Shown here piece by piece: positions 26,360 through 35,930 of a stretch of DNA of 64,000 bases; position 1 is the first letter of the stretch, and each line of letters begins with the position of its first letter. Below the pieces are notes generated by a model, which was not told the origin of the DNA, did not search any database, and saw only the letters and a list, made by a program, of their open reading frames with translations. Source of the stretch: Pseudomaricurvus sp033283335 (GTDB lineage Bacteria; Pseudomonadota; Gammaproteobacteria; Pseudomonadales; Cellvibrionaceae); the NCBI GenBank assembly GCA_033283335.1, contig JAWMQP010000010.1, positions 1 through 64,000 on the forward strand, given 5' to 3'. A program made the position numbers and the translations under genes.

Positions 26360-26371
26360 GACAACGTTGTC
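26360..26371. promoter_or_regulatory. NagR operator 1 (TonB receptor promoter)
   Basis: The perfect palindrome GACAACGTTGTC lies about 110 bases before the TonB-receptor start. The same 12-mer recurs at 26395 and upstream of nagA at 38230. It has the central CG symmetry of LacI-family sites and agrees with NagR motifs known from Alteromonadales and Xanthomonas. Confidence 0.85.
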
Positions 26372-26394
26372 TCGGGGGCTTAGGTTTGGGTCAA

Positions 26395-26406
26395 GACAAC
26401 GTTGTC
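26395..26406. promoter_or_regulatory. NagR operator 2 (TonB receptor promoter)
   Basis: This is a second exact GACAACGTTGTC, centred 35 bases downstream of operator 1. The pair allows cooperative or looped repression of the receptor-kinase-permease-halogenase run. Confidence 0.85.
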
Positions 26407-26481
26407 CTCCCGCCGGGGTGTCGAAGCGCGGGTTGTTGTTTTTTCGATAACTAACAAACTCCATGTCTGAGGAGAGTCATC

Positions 26482-29148
26482 ATGGGTAAAAATCTAAGGG
26501 GTGCCATCCGCGCGATTAACCGTTCCATCCTGGTGGGTGGCTCGTTGAGTGCCATGGCTTTGTCCGGTGCCGCGTTTGCACAAGAGCCGACGGCCAAGGC
26601 CATTGAAGAAGTTGAGGTGCTGGGGATTCGTCAGAGTCTGCAGAAGAGTATGGACATCAAGCGTTTCTCCGACTCGGTCGTAGACGCTATCTCCGCGGAG
26701 GATATCGGCAAGTTCCCCGATAAGAACGTGGCGGAGTCTCTGGCGCGTATTCCGGGTGTAGCCATTTCCCGTGATTTTGGTGAGGGCCAGGGTGTTACCA
26801 TCCGTGGTATGGAGCCAGCCCGTAACCTGACGTTGGTGAACGGTCAGGCGGTCGGTACTTCTCAGTGGTTTGTTCTGGAGGATGCCACTCGTAACTTCAA
26901 CTATGAACTGCTCTCGCCGGAAATGATCAGCGGTGTGGAAGTCTACAAATCCGCCCAGGCCGACATTGATGAAGGCGGTCTGGGTGGTACGGTTATTCTG
27001 AAAACCCGCAAACCCTTGAGCCTGGATGCCAATACCATCCATTTATCCGTGGATGCTCAATACAACGACCTGGCGGAAGAAACCGACCCGTCCTTTTCAG
27101 GTCTTTACAGCTGGAAAAACCAGGCAGAAACCTTTGGTGCCATGATTGCTGTGTCCAGGCAGGAGCGCACCGTACGCCGTGAAACCACTGAGCTGTTCAC
27201 GCCGGCTTATTTCACCCAATACGATCGCGATTGGAACATTGCCGAAAACCCGGACACGCCTTTCAATGCGCCAGCCGGTGCCAGTGAGCAAGGTATGGTG
27301 CCCTGGGGTGTCGGTTCCGCGCTGTTTGAGCAAGAGCGTGTCCGTACCGGTGTCGACGTTAACCTGGAGTGGGCTCCCACCGAAGCCATCACCACCAATC
27401 TGCATTATTTCAATTCCGAAATGGAAGCGGATAACGTCAACTCCAACCTGATTGCGATTCCATTCCGCGGCGTCTTTGGACCTAACAACGTGTCCGAAGG
27501 TACGGTAGAAAATGGCATTATCACCGAGTTGGCGGTCGATGGCGGTGATCCTGCGGGATGGGCCAACCACGTGGCCTTCGATAACATCTATCGCGATGGC
27601 TCGCGCATGGATACCGAAATCCTGGATCTGGATTTCGAATTTTCCGGTGACAGTTTCACCATTCACGCTCAGCTGGGTACCACCACCGGTGAAGGTGTGA
27701 GTAATGACTTCTTTACTGAATTCTTTGCCTATTCCCAGGATCCCCGAGTCAACTTTGACTTCACCAATCCCGGCGGTAATGCGCCTGCCATCAGCTATGA
27801 TCGCAGCCCATGGTTAGCAAATCCCACCGATGAAATGGCGTTGATGGGCGTGTTTGATCAAACCAACAAAACCGAAGATACCGAAGACTATGCCCAGGTA
27901 GACGTTAGTTTTGATGTGGATTTCGGTGCGGTGAATGAGCTGAAGTTTGGTTTGAAAATGCGAGACCGCTCCTTTGATCAGACGCGTTATAAGAGCGAGA
28001 TGGCTGGCGGTGCTGCAGGTACAGAATCCCTGGGCTGGGCGGGTGAATTTGCCAACGGTACTTTCACTGTGGATCACGATGAAACCAGTCAAGGCTCCAC
28101 CACTGTCTTCCGACCTGACGAAGCGTTGATGCGAGATAAGTTTAACGCTCTGGAAGAATGTTCGGCCACGAGCGCTGCACTGTGCCGCAATTCTGGCATT
28201 GAGCGTACCTCTTCCTATGAAATCGAAGAGGAAATTAACTCTGTCTACGCCATGGCGAAGTTCGAGTACGAAGGCCTTCGCGGTAATGTGGGTGTTCGCT
28301 ACGTTGAAACCGATACCACCTCCAGTGGCTGGGATATTGCCAACGACCGTCCGATCTCTGAGGATGGCTCCTACGACAACGTACTGCCAAGCCTGAATCT
28401 GGTCTACGATCTGAACGAAGATGTGTTGGTGCGTTTTGCTGCCGGTAAATCCATTTCTCGTCCGGCTCCGTTCGCTCTGTCCTACGCAGTCAACCTGACA
28501 CCCGAAACCAGTTCCGGTACCGCCGGTAACCCTGGTCTGACCCCGGAAGAAGCGACTCAGTTTGAACTGGGAGCGGAATGGTATTTGTCCGATGCGTCTT
28601 TGCTGAGTGCGACGATATTCCAGAAGTCCATTGATGGGTATATCTACACGACTACCAAGTCGGCCACCATCAACGGCACTTTCATCAATGCCTTGACCAC
28701 TTTTGAAAATGGTGACAAGGCCGATCTGGAAGGCTTTGAGCTGAGTGCCCAGTACAGCTTTGATAACGGTTTTGGCGTAGGTGCGAACTACACCTATACC
28801 AACCAGGCCAAAGGCGATGTAGCATTCCCGATGCTGTCTGAGGATGTGTTTAACGCGACCGCTTATTATGAAGGCAACCGCTTTACCGCACGCCTGAACT
28901 ACAGCTACCGTTCCGAGTTCTTTAGAACGCTGCAAGAGAATGGCGAGTTGTTGGGTGATGAGCAGGAGCAAGTGGATGCCCAATTGTCTTATGCTCTGAC
29001 TGATAGCATTACCATTCGTGCCGAAGCCCTTAATCTGACCGATGAGACCATTGACAACTTGTACCGCGCTGCAAATGGTACCGAAGTCAAAGGCACTCAG
29101 TACTATAATGGTCGTCGCTTCTTTATCGGTGCCAACTTCAAGTTCTAA
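26482..29148 (+). CDS. TonB-dependent receptor, GlcNAc/chitin-oligosaccharide uptake
   Basis: An 888-residue outer-membrane transporter. The N-terminus has a signal peptide ending AAFAQ, then a TonB-box-like EEVEVLGIRQSLQKSMDIKR and the plug domain (VVDAISAEDIGKFPDKNVAESLARIPGV, VTIRGMEP, GGLGGTV). About 22 beta strands follow and the last residue is Phe (FFIGANFKF), as for outer-membrane barrels. The ribosome site GAGGAGAG is strong. Two NagR operators lie upstream and a GlcNAc kinase and permease lie downstream, so the substrate is most likely GlcNAc or chitin oligomers. Energy would come from TonB-ExbB-ExbD. Substrate is inferred from context, not from the barrel sequence. Confidence 0.9.
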   Translation: MGKNLRGAIRAINRSILVGGSLSAMALSGAAFAQEPTAKAIEEVEVLGIRQSLQKSMDIKRFSDSVVDAISAEDIGKFPDKNVAESLARIPGVAISRDFGEGQGVTIRGMEPARNLTLVNGQAVGTSQWFVLEDATRNFNYELLSPEMISGVEVYKSAQADIDEGGLGGTVILKTRKPLSLDANTIHLSVDAQYNDLAEETDPSFSGLYSWKNQAETFGAMIAVSRQERTVRRETTELFTPAYFTQYDRDWNIAENPDTPFNAPAGASEQGMVPWGVGSALFEQERVRTGVDVNLEWAPTEAITTNLHYFNSEMEADNVNSNLIAIPFRGVFGPNNVSEGTVENGIITELAVDGGDPAGWANHVAFDNIYRDGSRMDTEILDLDFEFSGDSFTIHAQLGTTTGEGVSNDFFTEFFAYSQDPRVNFDFTNPGGNAPAISYDRSPWLANPTDEMALMGVFDQTNKTEDTEDYAQVDVSFDVDFGAVNELKFGLKMRDRSFDQTRYKSEMAGGAAGTESLGWAGEFANGTFTVDHDETSQGSTTVFRPDEALMRDKFNALEECSATSAALCRNSGIERTSSYEIEEEINSVYAMAKFEYEGLRGNVGVRYVETDTTSSGWDIANDRPISEDGSYDNVLPSLNLVYDLNEDVLVRFAAGKSISRPAPFALSYAVNLTPETSSGTAGNPGLTPEEATQFELGAEWYLSDASLLSATIFQKSIDGYIYTTTKSATINGTFINALTTFENGDKADLEGFELSAQYSFDNGFGVGANYTYTNQAKGDVAFPMLSEDVFNATAYYEGNRFTARLNYSYRSEFFRTLQENGELLGDEQEQVDAQLSYALTDSITIRAEALNLTDETIDNLYRAANGTEVKGTQYYNGRRFFIGANFKF

Positions 29149-29370
29149 CCGCTATTGAATTCAGCTTGCCGGTTTGGCTGTATATACGGCAAGCTGATTC
29201 GAGCGCGTGTCCGCCAGGGATGGCAATGACAGTGCAGCAGGGATGAACAAATTTTATTCCGCTATCTGGTGCCTATGTAAAATATTGGATGGCGTAACAC
29301 TAGAAAATTCGCAGTTGATGGCCAGCTATAACGATCATAACCTGTAGGCTTGACCATCAAGAGGTTTGAA

Positions 29371-30291
29371 ATGTCTTCCACGTTTACCAATGACGACACC
29401 CTATATCTGGGAATAGATGGCGGTGGCACCAAGTGCCGTGCTTGCCTGGTGTCTTCATCCGGAGAAATTCTTGGGGTAGGGCTGGCTGGGCCGGCCAATC
29501 CGCTGCATGGTCTTACACGCACTTTGGCCTCGATCACTGATGCGGCAGAGCAGGCAGTTCGGTCGGCCGGCTTACCCATTGATACCTTGTCACATGTGGT
29601 GGCCGGGGTCGCACTTGCTGGCATTAACTTGCCCGGTATGTTTGTCACCATGAGTGAGTGGCAGCACCCGTTTGCGTCCATGTACCTCACCACCGATCTG
29701 CACGCCGCTTGCCTGGGCGCGCACTGTGGAGGTGATGGTGCCGTGATCGTGACGGGAACCGGATCCTGTGGTTTTGCTTCAGTCAATGGCAAGAGCGTGA
29801 CCCTGGGTGGGCATGGCTTTCTACTGGGGGACGTGGGCAGTGGTGCCTGGATGGGACTGGAAGCGATCAAGGCGGTATTAACCGCGGAAGACGGCCTGTC
29901 ACCAGCAACCCGCCTGAAGGCGAGCGTTACCGATGTCTACGGAGTCGAAGGTCTGGATATTGTTGAGCGTATGAGTAAAGCCTCTTCCTCCGAATTTGCC
30001 CGCCTGGCTCCATCAGTGTTGGCAGAAGCCAAATCTGGTGACGAAGTGGCATTGAGGATTGTGCAACAGGGCGCAGCCTATATCGATGCGTTGGCGAAAC
30101 AGTTGCTGGCTCACAATCCTCCGCGTCTGTCGATGTTGGGTGGAATCTCGACGCTGCTGCAACAGTGGTTGTCTGAAGAGGTTGCCAAGCGTGTATTGCC
30201 ACCCCTGGAGCAGCCGGAGATGGGAGCTGCCTATTTTGCCCGCAAGAGTCATAACGCCCGGCAATTGGCCGATGCAAATAACACTAACTAA
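29371..30291 (+). CDS. nagK: N-acetylglucosamine kinase, BadF/BadG/BcrA/BcrD ATPase family
   Basis: A 306-residue sugar kinase of the ASKHA fold that phosphorylates GlcNAc to GlcNAc-6-P in the cytosol. I start it at the ATG at 29371, behind AAGAGG, rather than a TTG 7 codons earlier. The phosphate-1 loop is LGIDGGGTKCRACL, the second phosphate loop is VTGTGSCGFA, and the GGHGFLLGDVGSGAWMG block is typical of eukaryote-like NagK and bacterial GspK. The E. coli NagK (ROK family) is unrelated. The next gene, nagP, starts 12 bases after the stop. It supplies the substrate for NagA on the other arm. Confidence 0.88.
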   Translation: MSSTFTNDDTLYLGIDGGGTKCRACLVSSSGEILGVGLAGPANPLHGLTRTLASITDAAEQAVRSAGLPIDTLSHVVAGVALAGINLPGMFVTMSEWQHPFASMYLTTDLHAACLGAHCGGDGAVIVTGTGSCGFASVNGKSVTLGGHGFLLGDVGSGAWMGLEAIKAVLTAEDGLSPATRLKASVTDVYGVEGLDIVERMSKASSSEFARLAPSVLAEAKSGDEVALRIVQQGAAYIDALAKQLLAHNPPRLSMLGGISTLLQQWLSEEVAKRVLPPLEQPEMGAAYFARKSHNARQLADANNTN

Positions 30292-30303
30292 AAGGTAATT
30301 GTC

Positions 30304-31617
30304 ATGGATTCCGCCATCAACCAAACAGAACATCAGGGTTCCAGCTATATGCCCATGATGATTGTCGGTGCCCTGTTTTTTATTTTCGGCTTTGTAACCT
30401 GGCTGAATGGTTCGCTGATTCCGTTTTTGCAAATCGCCTGCGAGCTCAGCCATATGGAAGCCTATTTGGTGACCATGGCCTTTTATATTTCCTATACCGT
30501 AATGGCTTTGCCTATGTCGATGATTCTGCGACGCACGGGTTATCGTAAGGGCATGATGCTGGGCCTGTTGATTATGGCGGCAGGATCGCTGGTATTTATT
30601 CCGGCGGCGGAAGCGAGGATGTTCAGTGTCTTCCTGCTGGCCTTGTTTATGCTAGGCACCGGCCTGACCATTTTGCAAACAGCATCGAATCCCTACATTG
30701 TTCACATCGGTCCCCACGAGACGGCGGCGGTGCGTATCAGCATCATGGGCTTGATGAATAAGGGCGCCGGGATTGTCGCACCACTGGTGTTTACCGCTTT
30801 CGTGCTGAGTGACATGTCCCAGTTCACTGAGGCCCGTCTGGCCTCCCTGGATGCGGCACAGCGTGTGGCGGAACTGGAAGAACTGTCATCGCGCCTGGTA
30901 CAGCCTTATCTCATTATGGCGGTGATGCTGGCGGCCCTGGCGGCTCTGATTCATTTTTCGCCTCTGCCAGAAATTGAGCTTGATGATGATGGCGATAGTG
31001 ATACTTCAGATTCAGTGATGCGCCACCCCAACCTGGTGCTAGGTGTGATTGCCCTGTTCTTTTACGTCGGTGTGGAAGTGATTGCCGGCGATACCATCGG
31101 CTTGTTCGGTAAGGAAATGGGCGTTGAAAACTTTGGTCAGCTGACGTCTTACACCATGGTATTTATGGTCGCGGCCTATATTACCGGCATGTTGGTGATT
31201 CCCCGCTGGATCAAGCAGGAAACCGCATTAGTGATCTCCGCCATTTTGGGTTTGGTACTGTCCGTGTTGGTGATGTTTGGCAGTGGCGAAAGCCAAGCGG
31301 TGTGGAACGCGCTGTTTGCCTGGAGCGGAGTGCCAGCAGTACCGAATGTGGTGTTGTTTATTGCGTTGCTGGGTTTTGCCAATGCCATGGTGTGGCCCGC
31401 TATCTGGCCGATGGCACTGGCGGGATTGGGTAAGTTGACCAGCACCGGCTCAGCATTACTGATCATGGCCATTTCCGGTGGGGCTATTATGCCGTTTGCC
31501 TACGGTCTGCTGGCCGATACCACAGGTGATTCGCAAAGTGCGTATGTCGTCATGGTTCCCGGCTATCTGTTCATTCTGTTTTATGCCCTCAAGGGCCATA
31601 AAATCAAGCCTCGCTGA
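30304..31617 (+). CDS. nagP: GlcNAc permease NagP, MFS sugar transporter (FucP-like)
   Basis: A 437-residue inner-membrane protein with about 12 hydrophobic segments, of the FHS/FucP branch of the major facilitator family. The N-terminal FFIFGFVTWLNGSLIPFLQIACELS is the hallmark of FHS sugar:H+ symporters. ILQTASNPYIVHIGP carries the conserved NPYI, and the C-terminal half has NAMVWPAIWPMALAGLGK. The ribosome site is AAGGTAA. Lying between a GlcNAc kinase and the TonB receptor's partners, it fits NagP, the phosphotransferase-independent GlcNAc route of marine bacteria. Confidence 0.9.
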   Translation: MDSAINQTEHQGSSYMPMMIVGALFFIFGFVTWLNGSLIPFLQIACELSHMEAYLVTMAFYISYTVMALPMSMILRRTGYRKGMMLGLLIMAAGSLVFIPAAEARMFSVFLLALFMLGTGLTILQTASNPYIVHIGPHETAAVRISIMGLMNKGAGIVAPLVFTAFVLSDMSQFTEARLASLDAAQRVAELEELSSRLVQPYLIMAVMLAALAALIHFSPLPEIELDDDGDSDTSDSVMRHPNLVLGVIALFFYVGVEVIAGDTIGLFGKEMGVENFGQLTSYTMVFMVAAYITGMLVIPRWIKQETALVISAILGLVLSVLVMFGSGESQAVWNALFAWSGVPAVPNVVLFIALLGFANAMVWPAIWPMALAGLGKLTSTGSALLIMAISGGAIMPFAYGLLADTTGDSQSAYVVMVPGYLFILFYALKGHKIKPR

Positions 31618-31643
31618 GACAACCTGCCGCGGGTGAATACGTG

Positions 31644-33161
31644 ATGACTAGCCAATTGCAAAAGCCAGCACATATTGTCGTCGTTGGGGGTGGCACCGCA
31701 GGCTGGATGGCCGCCTGTCTGCTCAGTCATGCCTGGAACAATGGTGAGAAACCCTCCAGGGTTACGCTGATTGAGTCAGCGGATATCGATACCATTGGTG
31801 TTGGTGAAGGCTCTACGCCCTACATGCGCGAGTTCTTTAAGCGCTTGGGCATTGCCGAAACCGAGTGGATGCCAGCCTGCAATGCCACCTACAAATGTGG
31901 CATTACTTTCCCGGGCTGGTCGACCCGCAAGGGCTTTGAGAGTTATTTTCATCCTTTCTTTTCCCGTTTGGATCTGGAGCCGGCGGATAACTTCTTCCGC
32001 AATTGTAACCGTCGTCGCAAAGGGGAGAATGTGGCGGCACATCCAGATGATTACTTTGTCGCGGCAGAACTGGCTCGGCAAAGAAAATCTCCGATTCCTC
32101 AGCAGGCTTTCAATTTTGAGCACGATTACGCCTACCATTTTGATGCGGGTTTATTGGCGGCTTTTCTAAAGCGCTATGCCAAACAATGTGGTGTAAATCA
32201 TGTTATTGATACGGTTGTCGAAATAACTCGGACGGCGACAGGCGATATCGAGAGCTTATTGACTGGCAGTCAGGGGGCGTTGCAGGCGGATTTGTTTGTC
32301 GATTGCACGGGGTTCGCCTCGCTGCTGATGGGCAAAACCCTTGCGGAGCCGTTCCACTCTTATCGCGATACGCTGTTTAATGATCGGGCGGTGGCGATGC
32401 CATCGGCGATAGACACAAGTGAGCTGGTGCCGTCAGACACCGTATCGAGGGCGGCCAGTGCCGGTTGGATATGGCGTATCCCTCTGACCAGTCGCTACGG
32501 CAATGGTTATGTCTACTCTTCTGATTATCTGTCTGAAGAGGAAGCCGAGCAGGAATTGCGTAATGCGTTGGGTAAAGATGCCGCAGGCGTCGAGGCCCGT
32601 CATTTGAAAATGCGGGTGGGACGCGTTGCTCAGCACTGGAAAGCCAACTGTTTGGCTGCCGGTCTGTCCCAGGGCTTCATCGAGCCCCTGGAAGCCACAG
32701 CCATTGGCTTGATTCAGTACACCATTGAGCGGTTTATCCTTGCGTTTGAGCGCGGCGGCTTTACGGATGCGCATCGCGACAGCTTTAACGCGGAAGTGAA
32801 CAAGGCATTTGATGGGACCCGGGACTACGTGTCCCTTCATTATCGCTTGAACTCCCGCCATGACACGTCTTATTGGCGAGACAACCGTGAGCAGGGCGTG
32901 GCGTCTGACAGCCTTAGTCATTTGATTCATGCCTGGCAGCAAGGCGAGGATTTTGATCAGGCGCTGGCGGAAGAAAAATCCTCTCAAGCGTACATGCGCC
33001 CGTCCTGGTATTGCATCTTTGCCGGAATGGGGCATTACCCGGAGTATCCGGCCAGTGTGCCACTTCAGCAGTTATCGGCAGAGCGCGCCCGCCGGTTATG
33101 CCGGCGCACAGCGCGAAAATTTCACGATCACCGTGCCAGCTGGTTGCAGGCCCAAGGCTGA
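31644..33161 (+). CDS. Tryptophan-halogenase-like flavoprotein
   Basis: A 505-residue FAD-binding protein of the flavin-dependent halogenase family. The dinucleotide-binding motif is IVVVGGGTAGWMAACLL. GEGSTPYMREFF is a family block, and TYKCGITFPGW carries the lysine that aligns with the catalytic Lys of PrnA/RebH. The halogenase WxWxIP motif appears as GWIWRIPL. GFIEPLEATAIGLIQ matches the family C-terminal block. Homologues are often found beside TonB receptors for sugars, where no halogenated product is known. The ATG at 31644 is preceded by an in-frame GTG. It is last in the NagR-controlled plus-strand run, followed by a strong terminator. Whether it halogenates, hydroxylates or does neither is open. 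Confidence 0.82.
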   Translation: MTSQLQKPAHIVVVGGGTAGWMAACLLSHAWNNGEKPSRVTLIESADIDTIGVGEGSTPYMREFFKRLGIAETEWMPACNATYKCGITFPGWSTRKGFESYFHPFFSRLDLEPADNFFRNCNRRRKGENVAAHPDDYFVAAELARQRKSPIPQQAFNFEHDYAYHFDAGLLAAFLKRYAKQCGVNHVIDTVVEITRTATGDIESLLTGSQGALQADLFVDCTGFASLLMGKTLAEPFHSYRDTLFNDRAVAMPSAIDTSELVPSDTVSRAASAGWIWRIPLTSRYGNGYVYSSDYLSEEEAEQELRNALGKDAAGVEARHLKMRVGRVAQHWKANCLAAGLSQGFIEPLEATAIGLIQYTIERFILAFERGGFTDAHRDSFNAEVNKAFDGTRDYVSLHYRLNSRHDTSYWRDNREQGVASDSLSHLIHAWQQGEDFDQALAEEKSSQAYMRPSWYCIFAGMGHYPEYPASVPLQQLSAERARRLCRRTARKFHDHRASWLQAQG

Positions 33162-33217
33162 TTGTTAAGGCGCGGTGATGTAATCAGTTCCTCTACTCCT
33201 TGTCTGTTTGAGGTCTT

Positions 33218-33248
33218 AGGGTAAACGTTACGTTTACCCTTTTTTTTA
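33218..33248 (+). terminator. Terminator of the receptor-kinase-permease-halogenase run
   Basis: The perfect 10-bp stem AGGGTAAACG/CGTTTACCCT with loop TTA is followed by a run of eight T, about 57 bases after the halogenase stop. Confidence 0.92.
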
Positions 33249-33258
33249 ACTCAAGTTT

Positions 33259-35886
33259 TTACTTCAAGGTTAGGGCGCGGCCTGGACGTCCGTCAGAGGC
33301 TAGAGCACGCACTTGTACTGTCGAGTCAAGTTCATCTACACCTTCAATCGGCGACGTGTATTGCGTCCAGGCCTGGTCATCAAAGCGGTATTGCAGTGTT
33401 AAACCAGGCAGGGGAGATCGAATATGCAGGCTGCCGTCTTGAATTTTCGCGCCGACGGTTGGGATGCGATAAGCAATCTGCTGTTGGTCGAGTTTGGGCA
33501 GTTCTTTTTGTCCTAAGACATTAGCAAAATGGTTCCACTCTTGTTGACGTTGCTGGCGAGCCTGCTCCGTCACATGGTGGGTGTCCGCTGAAAACAATTC
33601 ACCTTGATAGTTGTAGGGCAGTTCCCAGTCGGCCTGGTGCCAGGCACGCTCGGCCAGAGCTATCAGCCGCGGGAAGATCATGTAATCGGCCTGCGCATCG
33701 GTGCGGGTGACTTCGGTCCATAGATGACCCTGCAGGCCATAGAACTCCATACCCTTTTGCAGCTGGCTGTGACGGTCGTCCAGTGACATGGGGTTGTTCT
33801 GCCGGTCTCCCCAGAATTCTGCCTGCGCCGGCAAGTTGGCGGGCATAAACTCAAACACCTGCTGGGTGCTGGTGCCGCGACTGGCCCAGTAGTAGCCACG
33901 TTCCAGGGGATCGGCGGCGTGCGGGAAATCGAAGTAGGTGACATCCGGGGTGGAAATAACGACCTGCCATTGCCGATTGGCCTGCTCGTGAGCAGCCTTG
34001 TGACCATCCCAAAACAGCGGCGTCCAGGCGTTCGACTGCACGGTAGCAGGCATTCGAGCCGTGGTGGTGGCCGACATGCCGTCGTTCCAACCGGCCGGCA
34101 CTATGCCGCGTTCAGCCACCAGATTGGCCACGCGTTCGACAAAGTAGCCGGTCAAATCGTGGGCGGTATTGAGATTAAGTAGCTCATCATTGAGCAGCGC
34201 CTGGCAGGCGGGGGATTCAAGCCAGGCACCGGCGGTTTCATCGGCACCAATATGATAACGGGTCAGCGCAACGCCGGCCTCGCGATGCAGGGCCATCACT
34301 TCATCAATGACTTTGCCGACAAAGTGGTAGCTGGAATCCAGGCACACATTGAGGGTGTTGTCCTGATAGAACTGGATGGACGAGTAGCGGGTGGTATCCT
34401 GTGGATCAATTAGGCGGTATTGGCTGGCTTCGTCATAACGCTCTTCGGCCGCCAGGCGCCGATAGCGCGCTTCCATGGCCACCACTGCGGCGCGGGAATG
34501 CCCCGGCATATCAAAAGACGGAATCACTTCAATCTGTCGGGCGCGAGCGGCTTGCAGAATGTCTATGTAATCGGCGCGGGTGTAATAGCCGTTGGCCGGG
34601 CTGCTGGCGTGCGGACCGCTGCCCAGTTGTGGCATCAGGCAGCGATTTTCTTCTGGGTTGTGACAGCGCTGACTGCCAATGTCGGTCAGCTCTGGCAGGT
34701 CATTGATTTCCACTCGCCAGCCTTCGTCATCGCCCAGATGCAGATGCAGGCGATTGAGCTTGTAGCGGGCCATTTGTTCCAGCAGTTTGAGGACATAATC
34801 TTTATCGCGGAAGTTGCGAGCGACATCGAGATGCATGCCGCGAAAGGCAAAGCGAGGACTGTCCTGGATTTCGAGGTGCGGGACGCTGGAGCTGTCGATA
34901 AACAACAGGCTGGCCAGTGAGCGCAGGGCGTAGGCGGCGCCGGTAGCGGTTTGATAACCCACCTTAATGCCCTGATCGCCAATGGCTAGGGTGTAACCTT
35001 CCTCCCCCAGGCTGTTGCTATTGACGAGTCGAAAGTGAATGCCAGCGCCGTCGGGGGATTGGTTGATGCCTAATTGTTGTAACGCCTCAAGAGCGCTGGT
35101 CAGATCGTCCATAACCGGCAGTTCACCTTGCAGGTTTATGCCTTTTGCTAGTGAGAGTTCGCCATCGAGCCTGCGCAGTTGTTGCGGTGTGGGGATGATT
35201 GCGCTGGCCAGGGCGTCACGCTGCAGATACCTGGTGTCGATCTGCTCAAACAGATTTTCACTGGTGGCAAAAATGGTACTGTCCTGCTCGGAGCGTTTCA
35301 GGTGTTTGATGGGATCGGTAAATTCACCAGCGTGGGGCAGATTTTCGAGGCCGCTATCGGCATCGGTGCGGGGTTGGGTACTGGTTACTGTTTCCGGTTC
35401 CAGATCGCCACTGACCAGGTAATAGTTAGGCATGATGTCGGTTTTTGACAGGTGCCAGTAGCCGCCGCGAAAGTTGATGTTGGCGGTTTCACCGGGGGCC
35501 AGACCGGTAAATTCCGGTCCGGGTTCCAGCTTGTGCAGGTCACCATTCAAATGGGTGATGATGAACTGCTTCTCTTCTACCGACTGGATCGGCGTCATGT
35601 CCGAGAAGTACATGGCCCAGTTGCGCGATTGAATGCCATCGGCAGCGCTCAACGTAAATTGCCCGCGAAAACAGAGACCGTCGGTCAGTTGTTTGTCGCA
35701 GTGCTCGTCCGTGCGATTGTCGAGTACCTGATAGTGCACCTGTAACTGGCTGGCGAGATTGTGCAGTTGTTGCTGGGAATCAATGGCTGTTAACTGGGCT
35801 TGCGGTTGGCAGCCGCTGAATGCAGCAGAGATGGCGAGTGCCAAAACGGTTTTGCGTAAACGGGAAGGATGCTGACTGGCGGGCAT
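33259..35886 (-). CDS. Beta-N-acetylhexosaminidase, GH20 lipoprotein
   Basis: An 875-residue glycosidase that removes terminal GlcNAc from chitin oligomers by substrate-assisted catalysis. The signal peptide ends in a lipobox, FSGC (Cys25), so it is a lipoprotein, probably outer-membrane. Residues ~35-165 match the CHB_HEX carbohydrate-binding domain, ~240-330 the GH20b domain, and ~345-740 the TIM barrel (FRGMHLDVARNF, LHLHLGDDEGWRVEI). The catalytic Asp-Glu pair D549-E550 is in YHIGADETAGAW. The C-terminus (~800-875) is a CHB_HEX_C beta sandwich. The ribosome site is AAGGATAA. It is third in the minus-strand arm after nagA and nagB, separated from nagB by a long inverted repeat. Confidence 0.95.
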   Translation of the reverse strand: MPASQHPSRLRKTVLALAISAAFSGCQPQAQLTAIDSQQQLHNLASQLQVHYQVLDNRTDEHCDKQLTDGLCFRGQFTLSAADGIQSRNWAMYFSDMTPIQSVEEKQFIITHLNGDLHKLEPGPEFTGLAPGETANINFRGGYWHLSKTDIMPNYYLVSGDLEPETVTSTQPRTDADSGLENLPHAGEFTDPIKHLKRSEQDSTIFATSENLFEQIDTRYLQRDALASAIIPTPQQLRRLDGELSLAKGINLQGELPVMDDLTSALEALQQLGINQSPDGAGIHFRLVNSNSLGEEGYTLAIGDQGIKVGYQTATGAAYALRSLASLLFIDSSSVPHLEIQDSPRFAFRGMHLDVARNFRDKDYVLKLLEQMARYKLNRLHLHLGDDEGWRVEINDLPELTDIGSQRCHNPEENRCLMPQLGSGPHASSPANGYYTRADYIDILQAARARQIEVIPSFDMPGHSRAAVVAMEARYRRLAAEERYDEASQYRLIDPQDTTRYSSIQFYQDNTLNVCLDSSYHFVGKVIDEVMALHREAGVALTRYHIGADETAGAWLESPACQALLNDELLNLNTAHDLTGYFVERVANLVAERGIVPAGWNDGMSATTTARMPATVQSNAWTPLFWDGHKAAHEQANRQWQVVISTPDVTYFDFPHAADPLERGYYWASRGTSTQQVFEFMPANLPAQAEFWGDRQNNPMSLDDRHSQLQKGMEFYGLQGHLWTEVTRTDAQADYMIFPRLIALAERAWHQADWELPYNYQGELFSADTHHVTEQARQQRQQEWNHFANVLGQKELPKLDQQQIAYRIPTVGAKIQDGSLHIRSPLPGLTLQYRFDDQAWTQYTSPIEGVDELDSTVQVRALASDGRPGRALTLK

Positions 35887-35930
35887 GCGGTTATCCTTTG
35901 GCCTTTGATATTTTTTGTTTTATCTGGACC

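Noticed and set aside
27814..28983. A 389-codon minus-strand frame opposite the TonB receptor
   Set aside because: The receptor on the plus strand has a signal peptide, plug and barrel end and a strong ribosome site. The antisense frame has no recognisable domain.
33218..33248. The palindrome AGGGTAAACG...CGTTTACCCT as a LacI-family operator
   Set aside because: It differs from the NagR 12-mer, follows a stop codon and runs into eight T, so it is a terminator.
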